From a virus, in IMG/VR virus record IMGVR_UViG_3300022602_000258, positions 1-34,332 of that record: a stretch of DNA of 34,332 bases. One strand, written 5' to 3'. A model generated the notes under the pieces. The model made no database searches. It was not told where the DNA came from and was given only the letters and a program-made list of their open reading frames with translations. A program made the position numbers and the translations under genes. This document shows positions 16,322 through 24,820 of this stretch, piece by piece; position 1 is the stretch's first letter; each line of letters begins with the position of its first letter.

Positions 16322-17209
16322 TTAAACGCCAGTAGCATTGAAGTAGCTGTGGAAACCAAAGTTCCAAGTTACCAATACTTCTGGATAGCCAGTGAATGAA
16401 AAACCAACAGCAGTCGATTGTGCAGTTGTAACAGCGGAGCTGATAGTTACTGCTGTACCGTTTACTTTGGTTACCCAGGTGTTTGAACCTGCCAAAATGC
16501 CAGGGCCGTTAACAGCCATTCCAGCAACAATACCAGAGTTAGCGGCAGATAAAGTAATAGTTGTGCTAGAACTTGTACCTGTTTGCAACACTGTTACTGC
16601 TGTATCTGGAACCATTCCAACAATACGCAAAGGAGCACCACTTGTTAATGGAGCACTTGTTGTAGATGTCGTAGTAGCAGAAGCAGAAAGAGCAATACCA
16701 GCAGTAGAGTCACCGCTAGTTGTAGAGCCGCCTGGACCTGTATAGAAAGCATTTGCACCAATATATGCGTTGTTAGCATAATAAGGAGTAAATGTTGAAC
16801 TTACAGTACCAGTGTTAGCTGTACCACCGTTAACAACAACGCCTTTGAAGATCATTTGTGGATCATCAACAACATAACCAATACAGTCTGTTGCGGCTGT
16901 ACTAGCTTGCCAATAGTTGAAACGGTTTTTGCCGTAAATTGGACCGCTAGTATTTGTATATTCACAACCAACAAATACACCAATGGTGTTTGAGGAAGGA
17001 ACAGATGTGCTGTTATATGTCAAGCCAGTTTGGATCAATGTTCCAATCGTAGCTCCTGTATAACCAATATCAACAATGTCACCATTGAAGAGCGAGTTGC
17101 TGTAACCGTTGTTGATAGGGAACATTCTGGTTGAACCAGAAAACACCCTACCACCAATTAGGTTTACAGGCTTTAGCCCGTAAGGGGCTGGGATAATAGG
17201 ATAAGCCAT
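16322..17209 (-). CDS. Head decoration-like structural protein
   Basis: 295 residues. The N-terminus (MAYPIIPAPYGLKPVNLIGG, VFSGSTRMFPINNGYSNSLF, NGDIVDIGYTG) is a pattern seen beside capsid genes of aquatic phages. The middle includes FVGCEYTNTSGPIYGKNRFN. The C-terminal quarter (about 205-285) has the Gly/Thr surface module also seen in the fibre and adaptor proteins (GIVAGMAVNGPGILAGSNTW). A role in capsid decoration or as a second head protein is inferred from gene order. Confidence 0.65.
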   Translation of the reverse strand: MAYPIIPAPYGLKPVNLIGGRVFSGSTRMFPINNGYSNSLFNGDIVDIGYTGATIGTLIQTGLTYNSTSVPSSNTIGVFVGCEYTNTSGPIYGKNRFNYWQASTAATDCIGYVVDDPQMIFKGVVVNGGTANTGTVSSTFTPYYANNAYIGANAFYTGPGGSTTSGDSTAGIALSASATTTSTTSAPLTSGAPLRIVGMVPDTAVTVLQTGTSSSTTITLSAANSGIVAGMAVNGPGILAGSNTWVTKVNGTAVTISSAVTTAQSTAVGFSFTGYPEVLVTWNFGFHSYFNATGV

Positions 17210-17219
17210 TTAAATTCCT

Positions 17220-17669
17220 TTATTTGAGACTTGCACTTAACCCTCGTCCGCGTGTGACCTCAGAGTATTTCTCAGAGAACTTGCGCATTCTTGGATCGTT
17301 ATCTTTCATAAAACTGTTGTCAACCGATTCCATTTGATCTGCGGCTTGCTTAGCGTAATACCGATCATAAGCTTTGACTTTTTCTACGGTGTTTTTACAT
17401 AGAATCAATCCACCTATTTCGACATTACCGTTTACAGAACCTTCAAGCATAAGCTCTGGGTGATCTGAAGCTTTCACTGGCTCCCATCCATCGCGCCTCA
17501 TACGAGACAATCTAATGGCATCTGGATTGCCTAAGATATGAGTTAGCACATAGCGATACTCATAACCAGGTTCAGGTGTTGGGTCTGGTAGTGAACTAGC
17601 AGGCTTGTAATCAATATGAACTTCTTTTTCGCGTGTTTCTAAATCACGGGTTTTTTTAACATCAACCAT
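17220..17669 (-). CDS. Small charged head-assembly protein
   Basis: 149 residues when started at MVDVKKTRD, which has a GGAGAAACAAA ribosome binding site and overlaps the scaffold stop by 8 bp; a longer form starting 16 codons upstream has none. Motifs include EPGYEYRYVLTHILGNPDAI, SRMRRDGWEPVKASDHPELM and a basic C-terminal helix. Proteins of this type sit between scaffold and capsid genes in many phages. The function is unknown. Confidence 0.6.
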   Translation of the reverse strand: MVDVKKTRDLETREKEVHIDYKPASSLPDPTPEPGYEYRYVLTHILGNPDAIRLSRMRRDGWEPVKASDHPELMLEGSVNGNVEIGGLILCKNTVEKVKAYDRYYAKQAADQMESVDNSFMKDNDPRMRKFSEKYSEVTRGRGLSASLK

Positions 17670-18609
17670 TTTGTTTCTCCAATTTTTGTTGTTCAAGATA
17701 ATATTTCTTCGGATCAAGATTAAACTTTTTCACTAACGCGGCTTGCGTAGGTGTTAGCTGAACCTTTTTGACACCCGATGAACGAGTAGCAGGAGCAACA
17801 ACATTTGAAGGACGTTTAGCGGTTTGAGCCGTAGATTTTGATTCTGGTTCACCAAATACTTCTGGGAACTTTGAATGGATGCGTGAATCTATTTCTTGAT
17901 AGTATTCATCGGAACGCGGGTCAATGCCCGTATTGACTAGCTTTTGGTGCAGTCCTAGTGCATAACTGGTAACTTCTTCAAACCCATTAGAACCAAACCA
18001 CTGGTTTTTTGCCTGCCAGCGCAGGGATTTTTCGTCAGGTCTAACTTGTTGAGTCTGTCTAGGTTGAGTTTGTACATCATTGTCTTCACTTTGTAAAGGG
18101 GTATGACGGTAATTCTTAACCTGTTCAAAGCGCATTTTGGCTTCTGTCAATGCTTCTTGAGCCGCAATAATGGCATCAGTATCATAGGCTTCTTGTGCTT
18201 CCTTATACTGTTTACGAGCCAAAACCAGGTCAGCTTCGGCCTTTTGTTTGGCAGATGAAACAATCATCTCCTGGCCAGCATTAACGTTGTTTTTTAGAGT
18301 CTTGTTTTCTTCAATCAAACGCTGAGTAAGCCTTTCCAGCTCTTGTCTTTCGCGCTCAATAGATTCTGCTTTCCTACGCTCATCGTGTCTAGCGTGCGTC
18401 AATTCCTTGATGCGGGACTGAACATTTTGAGAGTAACTTGCTATTTCATCTTCTGTAGGGTCTGCAACTTCCTTGTTTAAAGGTTGTCTGCCCCTGTCTT
18501 TTTCGGGTGTGTCATCCACGATTTCAATTTCAAACTCATCACCGTCCGCTTCAATCTCAACGTCCGTTTTGTTTTCAATCTCATCGGGAAATTTGTATGT
18601 GTCGTTCAT
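17662..18609 (-). CDS. Scaffold protein
   Basis: 315 residues. It has an acidic N-terminus (VEIEADGDEFEIEIVDDTPE), a long coiled coil at about 65-175 rich in Glu, Lys and Gln (KAESIERERQELERLTQRLI), then a Gln/Pro linker and a basic C-terminal helix (LTPTQAALVKKFNLDPKKYY). That architecture and its position before the capsid gene are typical of phage scaffolding proteins, which shape the procapsid and then leave. AAAGGAAATAT precedes the ATG. Confidence 0.75.
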   Translation of the reverse strand: MNDTYKFPDEIENKTDVEIEADGDEFEIEIVDDTPEKDRGRQPLNKEVADPTEDEIASYSQNVQSRIKELTHARHDERRKAESIERERQELERLTQRLIEENKTLKNNVNAGQEMIVSSAKQKAEADLVLARKQYKEAQEAYDTDAIIAAQEALTEAKMRFEQVKNYRHTPLQSEDNDVQTQPRQTQQVRPDEKSLRWQAKNQWFGSNGFEEVTSYALGLHQKLVNTGIDPRSDEYYQEIDSRIHSKFPEVFGEPESKSTAQTAKRPSNVVAPATRSSGVKKVQLTPTQAALVKKFNLDPKKYYLEQQKLEKQNG

Positions 18610-18618
18610 ATATTTCCT

Positions 18619-19056
18619 TTACATAGCACGGGTAATACCGCGTGGGTCTTGCACAACTGCATCTACTTGATCTTCGTTAATAAGCCTAAACTCTTTGCCA
18701 AAAATCATGAAACGTGTACCAGCATAAGTCCGAGTCAAAATGAAATCACCAGGCTTGCACCAGGGTCCATTTGGGTATCTTTCTTTATCTTGGTATGCGT
18801 CAGGTCCTACTTTCAACACAAACAAAACGGTTGTGGCGCTCTGTTCTTGCTGTGCGAAATGGGAAGGTCTAACCAAATCAAGCTCGGTTCCATCTAACTT
18901 ATCGGATACCTGGGGTACTCCGCAAAGTATTTTGTAACCAACTGGGTCTGGAAGCGCTGTAGCCTTTTGCTCATCTGTTGCATCCTCTACTGGGCTCTCA
19001 ATAGGTTGGATGGGTTCAGGCATTTGCACGCCTGGTGGAAGAATTAAATCACTCAT
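18619..19056 (-). CDS. Phage GroES-like co-chaperonin
   Basis: 145 residues. After a Pro-rich extension of about 35 residues comes a GroES fold signature: DPVGYKILCGVPQVSDKLDG, a mobile-loop region, ATTVLFVLKVGPDAYQDKER, PNGPWCKPGDFILTRTYAGT, MIFGKEFRLINEDQVDAVVQ, and the terminal DPRGITRAM. These are the beta-barrel strands of the co-chaperonin seen in phage T4 gp31 and similar proteins. It lies beside scaffold and capsid, so it probably adapts the host GroEL chamber for folding the capsid subunit. It overlaps the preceding gene by 8 bp. Confidence 0.8.
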   Translation of the reverse strand: MSDLILPPGVQMPEPIQPIESPVEDATDEQKATALPDPVGYKILCGVPQVSDKLDGTELDLVRPSHFAQQEQSATTVLFVLKVGPDAYQDKERYPNGPWCKPGDFILTRTYAGTRFMIFGKEFRLINEDQVDAVVQDPRGITRAM

Positions 19057-19240
19057 CTTTGTCTACCTTTTCCGCAAGATCAATAACATAACGCTCTGCA
19101 ATGGCTAGACCTTGGATCACCCCACAGAGTTTTTGGTACTCGTCAAAATTTTTGCATACTCCCGCCGCGAGATCATCAGCGTAGTTGTTCATGTCTTTGC
19201 GTATGTATTCGCGCAATACGCGTGCGAAGTCTTGTATCAT
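19049..19240 (-). CDS. Small helical protein next to portal
   Basis: 63 residues, all helical by appearance (MIQDFARVLREYIRKDMNNY, CGVIQGLAIAERYVIDLAEK). It joins the portal gene by an ATGA overlap and the GroES-like gene by an 8-bp overlap, so it is translated with them. Similar small helical genes occur beside portal genes in other phages. No domain is recognised. Confidence 0.65.
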   Translation of the reverse strand: MIQDFARVLREYIRKDMNNYADDLAAGVCKNFDEYQKLCGVIQGLAIAERYVIDLAEKVDKDE

Positions 19241-21918
19241 TCTTTAGATTTCTCCTTTGGTTTTTCGGCGGCTTGCTTAGCTTGCCGTGCTTGTTGCTCC
19301 ATCCTAAGATTCTCTTGTTGTCTGTCAAGATGATCTTTTTGAATGGTATGCAATCTGTCTGCGGAGTTTTCTCCGTGTTCAAGAGCTGTCTTCCTAGCGT
19401 CCATGCGCTTGTCTTCCATCTCTCTGCCATGCTCTAAAGCGGCCTGGCGAGCCGTAAGTTCTTGTTGAGATTTTGTCTTCGCAATATCAACCCCAACTTG
19501 CGTTCCAGTACGCATCTCTTGAGATTTGATATTTTCTTTTTGATGCTGTATATCTGCACCAATTTTCATAGCGCCTAACTGTAAAGTACCAGAAACCTTT
19601 TCCTTCTCAAGCGCCAAACGTGCCGCCTCAAGTGTGGAATCTGTCTGCAACTTAGACTGTGCCAACTGCATATCTTGTTGCATCTTTTGCTGTTTGATTG
19701 CAACTTCTTGCTGTCTAATCTGCAACTCTTGTTGCTGTAACTGTATAAGCGGGTCTTGTGCTTGCTGTTGCGCTTGTTGCTGAGCCGCCGCCGCCTGGTG
19801 TTGCTGTAATACTTGTTGCGCCGCTTTTGCCATCATGTCTGACATAGCGTACTCAATCTTAGGATCAAGCTTCTCCTCTTCTTTAGGCATTGCCATACCC
19901 AACTGTTGCTCTACTTGTTGTCTATACATATATCCAACGTGCTCGGCAATATGCGCCTGTAGTGCCGCTTGTATCTGCTGAGCCTGCGGATTCTGCCCTA
20001 TAGATGCCGCAACCATCGGGTCTTGCAATAACCCTTGGTGCATCTGGATGTGCGCTTGGTGGTTCTGATACTGAAATGCCTTTAGCGGTTTGCCTTTAAG
20101 CGCCGCTTGGTTTTCAGATACAGGGTCCGTAGGTTTCTGATCGTCTGGCAAAGGAACGAGTTTTTCTGCATTTTTAATCCCCAAAACATCAAGCATTGAA
20201 CGATGTAGCTGTGGCAAATCATATATCTGCGGAGCCATCTGCGCCATTTGTATAACGGCTTGGTACTGCACCACGCGTTGAGACATGGTAGCGGCATTAG
20301 GATCACTAACAGGAATAATATCAACTAAATCATAATCAGCCTTCTTAGACTTGCGTCCCCCATATTCAGGATCATATGTATAGTCTTCGTCTGTATAGTC
20401 TCGAATTAAATTCTTTATTAACTTAAGCTCTTGCTTTAAACTAAAATGTGTTCTAGCCTGCACCGCCGTTAACACTTTTAACTGGCGCTCTAATAATGCC
20501 AGCGTAGTTCCAACAGGAGCTTGGGCAGACATATCGCTAATCTGCATATCAGCAGTAGCGGCAAACCTCCTGCCCTCCTCAACAATCGTACCTAACAATC
20601 CAGCCAATACCGCGCTTGGTTCCTTATAAGGCAACGGAAGAATACTATCCCTAATGTTCCCAGATGCTAAATCTACATCTCTGAACTCTCCTGGCCTAAT
20701 GGGTGTATCATCACCTTTAATCCGAAGTCCTCTGGATTTAAGACCTCCAGGCAAGTTAGATAAAGTTCCCGCGTCCACCAGTTGACGCATAATGCTTGTC
20801 GCCGACTTTGCATATCCCCCAATGAGGTGGAAGAGTCCAAATCCGTAAGCTCCAAATCCTGGGATGTATTGGTAGTGTACGAAATGCTGGCGCTTAAGTT
20901 TAAGATCATCGCCCTCCTTCCAGTTCCTCCGAATCGACAATACTTCATTTGTACCCTTTATGAAAGTAACAACATAGGGAAGCATAATCCCTGTCGGTCC
21001 ATCATCGTCCTCATCCTCAAACCCCTCTAGGTCTAAGTCAACGTGACACTCATACAGAGTATATCTTTCATCGCTTAAATCATTAAACCCAGTCTCTTTA
21101 TCTTTCCCCTTTTGTATCTCACTCTTATCATTCTGTGGATCAGGCAAATCTATATCTAAATAAAATCCAGCGCGTTGTAATTTAACAATATCATTCTTTG
21201 TCTTACGCATCACATGGGTAACGCGGTACGCCGTATCCATATCCGTTGTCCCATACGGCAAAATAATATCTTCTGCTGGAACAAACATCGACACAGGTCT
21301 ACCCAATCCTGGATCGTAATAAGTCTTCTTAAATGTAGAACCCACCGCAGGCAAAGAGAACAACATCCTCTCATGCTCTGGTCTAAACTCCTTCATCTCC
21401 TCAGTCAATTCAAAGTTCATATCATCTTGAACATTGATTGCCTTCTCTCTTATCTCAGGAGTTTCTTTACCAATAATCTTACTCAACACAGGACCAGCGG
21501 TCGGGAATGTCTCCGTCACCATCTCCGCTTGGAACCTAACAATCGCCTCAGTAATCAATGGATGAAACACCCCGCACGCGCCGTCCCAAGGTTCAGTCCT
21601 ATCCTCTATATGAAGACCCAATAACTTCAACCCCTCAGAGTACGCTTTCTCCCAATCCTTCCTAGAACCAATATCTTGTGTAATATCAAAATCTAACTCT
21701 GATGCTAAAGACGATACCGCACCTGGATGCATTTCTTCAGCAAGGTTCGCATTAAAGTCTTCGCCGCTTTCCTCCCCCTCCTCCAGCGTTATCTCCATCC
21801 CATCCATCTTAATACCAACAGATTCTGGATCAACAATCTCTATCTCTAACGGCTCCTCATCTTGAGCTAAACTCTCAATACCCTGGGGCGCTTGATATAA
21901 ACTTTTATCAATACTCAT
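19237..21918 (-). CDS. Portal protein
   Basis: 893 residues. Motifs of the large portal class of short-tailed phages are DIGSRKDWEKAYSEGLKLLG, DRTEPWDGACGVFHPLITEA, PAGPVLSKI-like sequence (FPTAGPVLSKIIGKETPEIR), FKKTYYDPGLGRPVSMFVPA and GFGAYGFGLFHLIGGYAKSA. The last about 250 residues are a Gln-rich coiled coil (QQHQAAAAQQQAQQQAQDPL, then LQQQELQIRQQEVAIKQQKM), longer than in many portals, which may form the inner barrel. The gene follows TerL with an AGGATAAATA ribosome binding site. It forms the DNA-entry ring of the capsid. Confidence 0.85.
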   Translation of the reverse strand: MSIDKSLYQAPQGIESLAQDEEPLEIEIVDPESVGIKMDGMEITLEEGEESGEDFNANLAEEMHPGAVSSLASELDFDITQDIGSRKDWEKAYSEGLKLLGLHIEDRTEPWDGACGVFHPLITEAIVRFQAEMVTETFPTAGPVLSKIIGKETPEIREKAINVQDDMNFELTEEMKEFRPEHERMLFSLPAVGSTFKKTYYDPGLGRPVSMFVPAEDIILPYGTTDMDTAYRVTHVMRKTKNDIVKLQRAGFYLDIDLPDPQNDKSEIQKGKDKETGFNDLSDERYTLYECHVDLDLEGFEDEDDDGPTGIMLPYVVTFIKGTNEVLSIRRNWKEGDDLKLKRQHFVHYQYIPGFGAYGFGLFHLIGGYAKSATSIMRQLVDAGTLSNLPGGLKSRGLRIKGDDTPIRPGEFRDVDLASGNIRDSILPLPYKEPSAVLAGLLGTIVEEGRRFAATADMQISDMSAQAPVGTTLALLERQLKVLTAVQARTHFSLKQELKLIKNLIRDYTDEDYTYDPEYGGRKSKKADYDLVDIIPVSDPNAATMSQRVVQYQAVIQMAQMAPQIYDLPQLHRSMLDVLGIKNAEKLVPLPDDQKPTDPVSENQAALKGKPLKAFQYQNHQAHIQMHQGLLQDPMVAASIGQNPQAQQIQAALQAHIAEHVGYMYRQQVEQQLGMAMPKEEEKLDPKIEYAMSDMMAKAAQQVLQQHQAAAAQQQAQQQAQDPLIQLQQQELQIRQQEVAIKQQKMQQDMQLAQSKLQTDSTLEAARLALEKEKVSGTLQLGAMKIGADIQHQKENIKSQEMRTGTQVGVDIAKTKSQQELTARQAALEHGREMEDKRMDARKTALEHGENSADRLHTIQKDHLDRQQENLRMEQQARQAKQAAEKPKEKSKE

Positions 21919-21927
21919 TATTTATCC

Positions 21928-23427
21928 TTAGTAATAAGCGGCAGACCTGCGCCGTCTATATATTGGTTCATCTGGTTCATCACTACCCAAAGATATAAAC
22001 CCTCCCTTTCTGAATCGAATCAATGCCTGCGTAGTCGAGTCTACCAAGTCATCGTGATCAGAATTAGGGAACGCCGCCATCTCTTCAATTAACTCATCAG
22101 CCCATCTTGTTGCAGGAGCCCATACCTTACCGCTCGCAAACAAATCAGACACAGAGTTAATCCTCACCATCTTATCATTTCCCCTGCTCGGCGTAAACTC
22201 TTGTACAGGTATTCCCATAGCCCTCAACTCAAATATCAACGGTGCTCCACTTGCCTTCGCCTCAACAATAAAAGAGTCTGGTTCCCAGTTCCTATATTCT
22301 CGCATAGCAATCTCCTTTAACTCAGGAAATTCCATCCTCCTCTTAAATGCATCAAGCAAAATAATATTGGGATCGCGCGCATTCTCGTTTAAATAAAATA
22401 TCCCCCATGTCGTACACGCAGAATAGTCACTCCTCTCACTCTTCGTAAACGCCGTATCCCAACTCTGAATAATATACTCGCACGGTGGTATATCTTCCCC
22501 TTCCCATATCCTCCACCAATCCCTCTTAACAATCGCCCCCTCCTCACTGGTCGGGCTTTGCATATACTGCGCATTCCACTTACTCGCAGGCAATTCAGAC
22601 TTTAACGCCTCCAGCTCTGGCAAACTCCAAAACTCTGGCCAAAGCGGCTTTCCACTCGGCATAATCGCAGGCAACTGTATAACGTCCCACTTCTCTCCGT
22701 CCCGATCAATCATCGACTGCACAATCTTGCCCGTCAAATCCTTCTTCGCCCACCTCGTCATCACCACAACAATAGACCCACCAGGCTGAAGACGTTGTCT
22801 CGGTCCAGATGTATACCACTCATACACCTTATCAAACACTGTTGGATCACCCTGCGCCAACGCCGCTTCTTGCTCACTATGCGGATCATCAATAATAAGT
22901 AAGTCCGCACCCTTACCCGTCACCGTACCTCCAACACCTATCGCAAAATATTCGCCATTCTTATTCGTACTCCACCGCCCCGCCGCCTTAGAGTCAGACC
23001 GCAAATTAACAAAAGGAAATATCCTATGGTACTGCTCACTCGCAACTAAGTTCCTCACCTTCCTACCAAACCCCACCGCCAACTCAGCCGTGTTAGATGT
23101 CTGGATAATCTTCTTCCCAGGATACTTCCCCAAATACCACGCAGGCAAAAGATAACTCGCAAACTCACTCTTAGTATGCCGAGGCGGCATATTAATAATC
23201 AACCGTTTTATCTCTCCCCTGGCTATCTGTTCAAACTTCTCAGCCATTAACTCATGATGCCGACCGTGTATAAACCCAGGCCACATCTCATTAACAAACA
23301 TCATAAAGTCATCTGCCGCCCGCTCAACCGTCAGACTCTTCTTATAAACCTCAAACATCTGAAACATCTCCTCAGCCATATCATCTGGCATCTTAGAGAT
23401 AGCATCAATAATATCTTGATCCTTCAT
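21928..23427 (-). CDS. terL: Terminase large subunit
   Basis: 499 residues. The ATPase has a Walker A-like IINMPPRHTKSE (about 77-88), a Walker B LLIIDDPHSEQ (176-186) and the coupling segment IVVVMTRWAKKD (219-230). The nuclease half shows the three acidic centres expected of the RNase H-like fold: SWDTAF (D324), FIVEAKASG (E389) and the HDDLVDS cluster (458-464). It pumps DNA into the procapsid and cuts concatemers. Its ATG overlaps the stop of the winged-helix gene (ATGA), so the two are translationally coupled. Order with TerS and portal is standard. Confidence 0.95.
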   Translation of the reverse strand: MKDQDIIDAISKMPDDMAEEMFQMFEVYKKSLTVERAADDFMMFVNEMWPGFIHGRHHELMAEKFEQIARGEIKRLIINMPPRHTKSEFASYLLPAWYLGKYPGKKIIQTSNTAELAVGFGRKVRNLVASEQYHRIFPFVNLRSDSKAAGRWSTNKNGEYFAIGVGGTVTGKGADLLIIDDPHSEQEAALAQGDPTVFDKVYEWYTSGPRQRLQPGGSIVVVMTRWAKKDLTGKIVQSMIDRDGEKWDVIQLPAIMPSGKPLWPEFWSLPELEALKSELPASKWNAQYMQSPTSEEGAIVKRDWWRIWEGEDIPPCEYIIQSWDTAFTKSERSDYSACTTWGIFYLNENARDPNIILLDAFKRRMEFPELKEIAMREYRNWEPDSFIVEAKASGAPLIFELRAMGIPVQEFTPSRGNDKMVRINSVSDLFASGKVWAPATRWADELIEEMAAFPNSDHDDLVDSTTQALIRFRKGGFISLGSDEPDEPIYRRRRSAAYY

Positions 23428-23735
23428 TCAATATTCCTAAAGTTAATATAAGCAGGCCGTACACTCCTATCCTTCCCAGGCAATTTCTTTAACGCCCCCA
23501 ACTCACAAAGATTCTTAATAACCCTAGATACATTCCCCCGACCCTTATCCCCACTATTCCTCATAATGTCATCTATAGTCGGCCCATACCCAAACTCCTT
23601 CCACCACTCATCCACCACTATAAATATATTCCTCTCCTTCGGTGTCATCTCCATCTCCATACACTGTTCATAACTCTTACCCACTATCCTCATCCTATCC
23701 AACATACTTTTGCTGTATTCGTATTTTTTCTTCAT
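23424..23735 (-). CDS. LexA-like winged-helix DNA-binding protein
   Basis: 103 residues when started at MKKKYEYSK; longer in-frame extensions would begin with TTG and run into the dyad repeat. Residues about 32-95 read MEMTPKERNIFIVVDEWWKE, YGPTIDDIMRNSG and NVSRVIKNLCELGALKKLPG, the order of helices and the wing of the LexA N-terminal domain. No peptidase domain follows. A 16-bp dyad lies 25-40 bp upstream of the start. It sits between TerS and TerL, an uncommon place for a regulator, and could control the packaging genes. Confidence 0.7.
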   Translation of the reverse strand: MKKKYEYSKSMLDRMRIVGKSYEQCMEMEMTPKERNIFIVVDEWWKEFGYGPTIDDIMRNSGDKGRGNVSRVIKNLCELGALKKLPGKDRSVRPAYINFRNIE

Positions 23736-23759
23736 ATAAATCAACAACTTACAGCAGGG

Positions 23760-23775
23760 GTGCAACAAGTTGCAC
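23760..23775. repeat. 16-bp dyad site GTGCAACAAGTTGCAC (upstream of winged-helix gene)
   Basis: Exact copy, noncoding, 25-40 bp upstream of the LexA-like gene start. Seven-base arms flank a 2-base AA centre, too short for a good RNA loop, which favours a protein-bound DNA site. Confidence 0.75.
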
Positions 23776-23886
23776 TTGTTTTTTTAAAAAATATACCCCC
23801 CCCACCTTTTTATTTTGAGCTTTGGAAAAACAATTTCTCATATCAATTACTTTTTTTGCGGAATCGTTTGTATGGAATAGTATGCG

Positions 23887-24585
23887 TTAGGAAGTCCCAC
23901 GCGGGCCTGCGAGCGCGCGGGGTGCGGGTGCGGTGGAGTCTGCGAGTGCGGAATTTGCGTCTGCGCTTTGTGCGTGCGTGTCTGCGAGTGCGTGCGTGTC
24001 TGTTGCGTCTGTGTTATCTATCTCGTCTTGGAGACTTCGTGCGCCAGTTCGAGATGGTTTGGCCTCTACGTCTATCACTTCCTTGATACGTTCTATCAGT
24101 TGAGCCTTGATGTCCTCAGACTTCTTGTTGATGACGGTCGTTTCTTTTAGCTCAACGAATGCGCCTACTTCATATAGCTTGCCTATGAGTTCCAATGCTT
24201 TCATCCTTTGTGCAGGTGGGAACTCAGTATCGAGTGAGTGTTGCACCAACTGTTGTACGAGCAATGCCTTTAGTTGAGCGGGTTCTCGCTGTTTTTCTGC
24301 TTCCATTGCCAGCTTATAGGCTTCTATCTCCCTGACCACACTTGGATGCTTGGCCAGTTTATACGGATCTTTATCTAGAGACGGTTCATATCCTACGTTG
24401 TATGTCTCTTTATATGCTTGTCTTTTACTCATAGTGCCTAAAGCAACTTTGCGGGCGAATTCTCTTTGCTTATTTGTAAGCGGTTGTTTTGTCCCTAGGA
24501 TTGTCTCTATTGGTGTCTTGTCTAGCGTCTCTTTTATCTGCGCTCTTGTCATTCTCTTGACGGTCTTCTTGTTCTCTGCGGTCAT
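23887..24585 (-). CDS. terS: Terminase small subunit-like protein
   Basis: 232 residues from the ATG that has an AGGGG ribosome binding site; a TTG five codons upstream is less likely. The central part matches small terminase patterns: PLTNKQREFARKVALGTMSK, RQAYKETYNVGYEPSLDKDP, AKHPSVVREIEAYKLAME and a coiled region to about 185. The last about 45 residues are low-complexity repeats (DTHALADTHAQSADANSALA) encoded by GC-rich DNA unlike its surroundings. The protein would recognise the packaging site and recruit TerL. It heads the leftward arm behind a strong promoter. Confidence 0.75.
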   Translation of the reverse strand: MTAENKKTVKRMTRAQIKETLDKTPIETILGTKQPLTNKQREFARKVALGTMSKRQAYKETYNVGYEPSLDKDPYKLAKHPSVVREIEAYKLAMEAEKQREPAQLKALLVQQLVQHSLDTEFPPAQRMKALELIGKLYEVGAFVELKETTVINKKSEDIKAQLIERIKEVIDVEAKPSRTGARSLQDEIDNTDATDTHALADTHAQSADANSALADSTAPAPRALAGPRGTS

Positions 24586-24594
24586 TTCATTCCC

Positions 24595-24610
24595 CTGCAA
24601 CTTGTTGCAC
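24595..24610. repeat. 16-bp dyad site, one mismatch (upstream of terS)
   Basis: CTGCAACTTGTTGCAC: the complement-orientation form with only the first base changed. It lies 10-25 bp upstream of the terS start and downstream of the predicted promoter, where a bound protein would hinder transcription or translation of the packaging operon. Confidence 0.7.
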
Positions 24611-24636
24611 CAGTTCGTGAGTATATATCAATAACC

Positions 24637-24666
24637 ATTATAAACAGGATGTACACACCTTATCAA
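24637..24666 (-). promoter_or_regulatory. Sigma70-type promoter for the leftward structural arm
   Basis: On the minus strand TTGATA (24666-24661) and a perfect TATAAT (24642-24637) are 18 bases apart. Transcription would begin near 24630 and run into terS, TerL and the head genes. The -35 box overlaps a DnaA-box-like 9-mer, and a dyad site lies about 20-35 bases downstream of the start. Confidence 0.65.
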
Positions 24667-24784
24667 CAGGGCGGGATAACTCAAATAGTTATTCACATTG
24701 ATACTTTAGATTTACAAAAACTGTAACCGATTAGTTTACATAGGGTTTTCATATGTGGATAACCATACCCGAAAATGTGGACAA
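24660..24784. other. Cluster of DnaA-box-like 9-mers, candidate replication origin
   Basis: Four 9-mers lie within 125 bp of noncoding, AT-rich DNA at the divergence point: TTATCAACA (24660-24668), TTATTCACA (24689-24697), a perfect box in reverse TGTGGATAA (24754-24762), and TGTGGACAA (24776-24784). The density and the location between divergent operons resemble an origin that uses host DnaA. No DnaA gene or initiator is seen in the window, so the assignment is a proposal. Confidence 0.5.
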
Positions 24785-24820
24785 CTCTGACTTGGCACGA
24801 TTCTTTCGCATATAGATAGG
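24735..24820 (+). promoter_or_regulatory. Possible rightward promoter region for the early operon
   Basis: TTTACA (24735-24740) and GATAAC (24758-24763), 17 bases apart, form one candidate. TTGGCA (24792-24797) with TATAGA (24811-24816) has a short 13-base spacer and is weaker. A rightward promoter must exist between 24667 and 24850 unless transcription enters from elsewhere, but neither match is strong. Confidence 0.3.
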
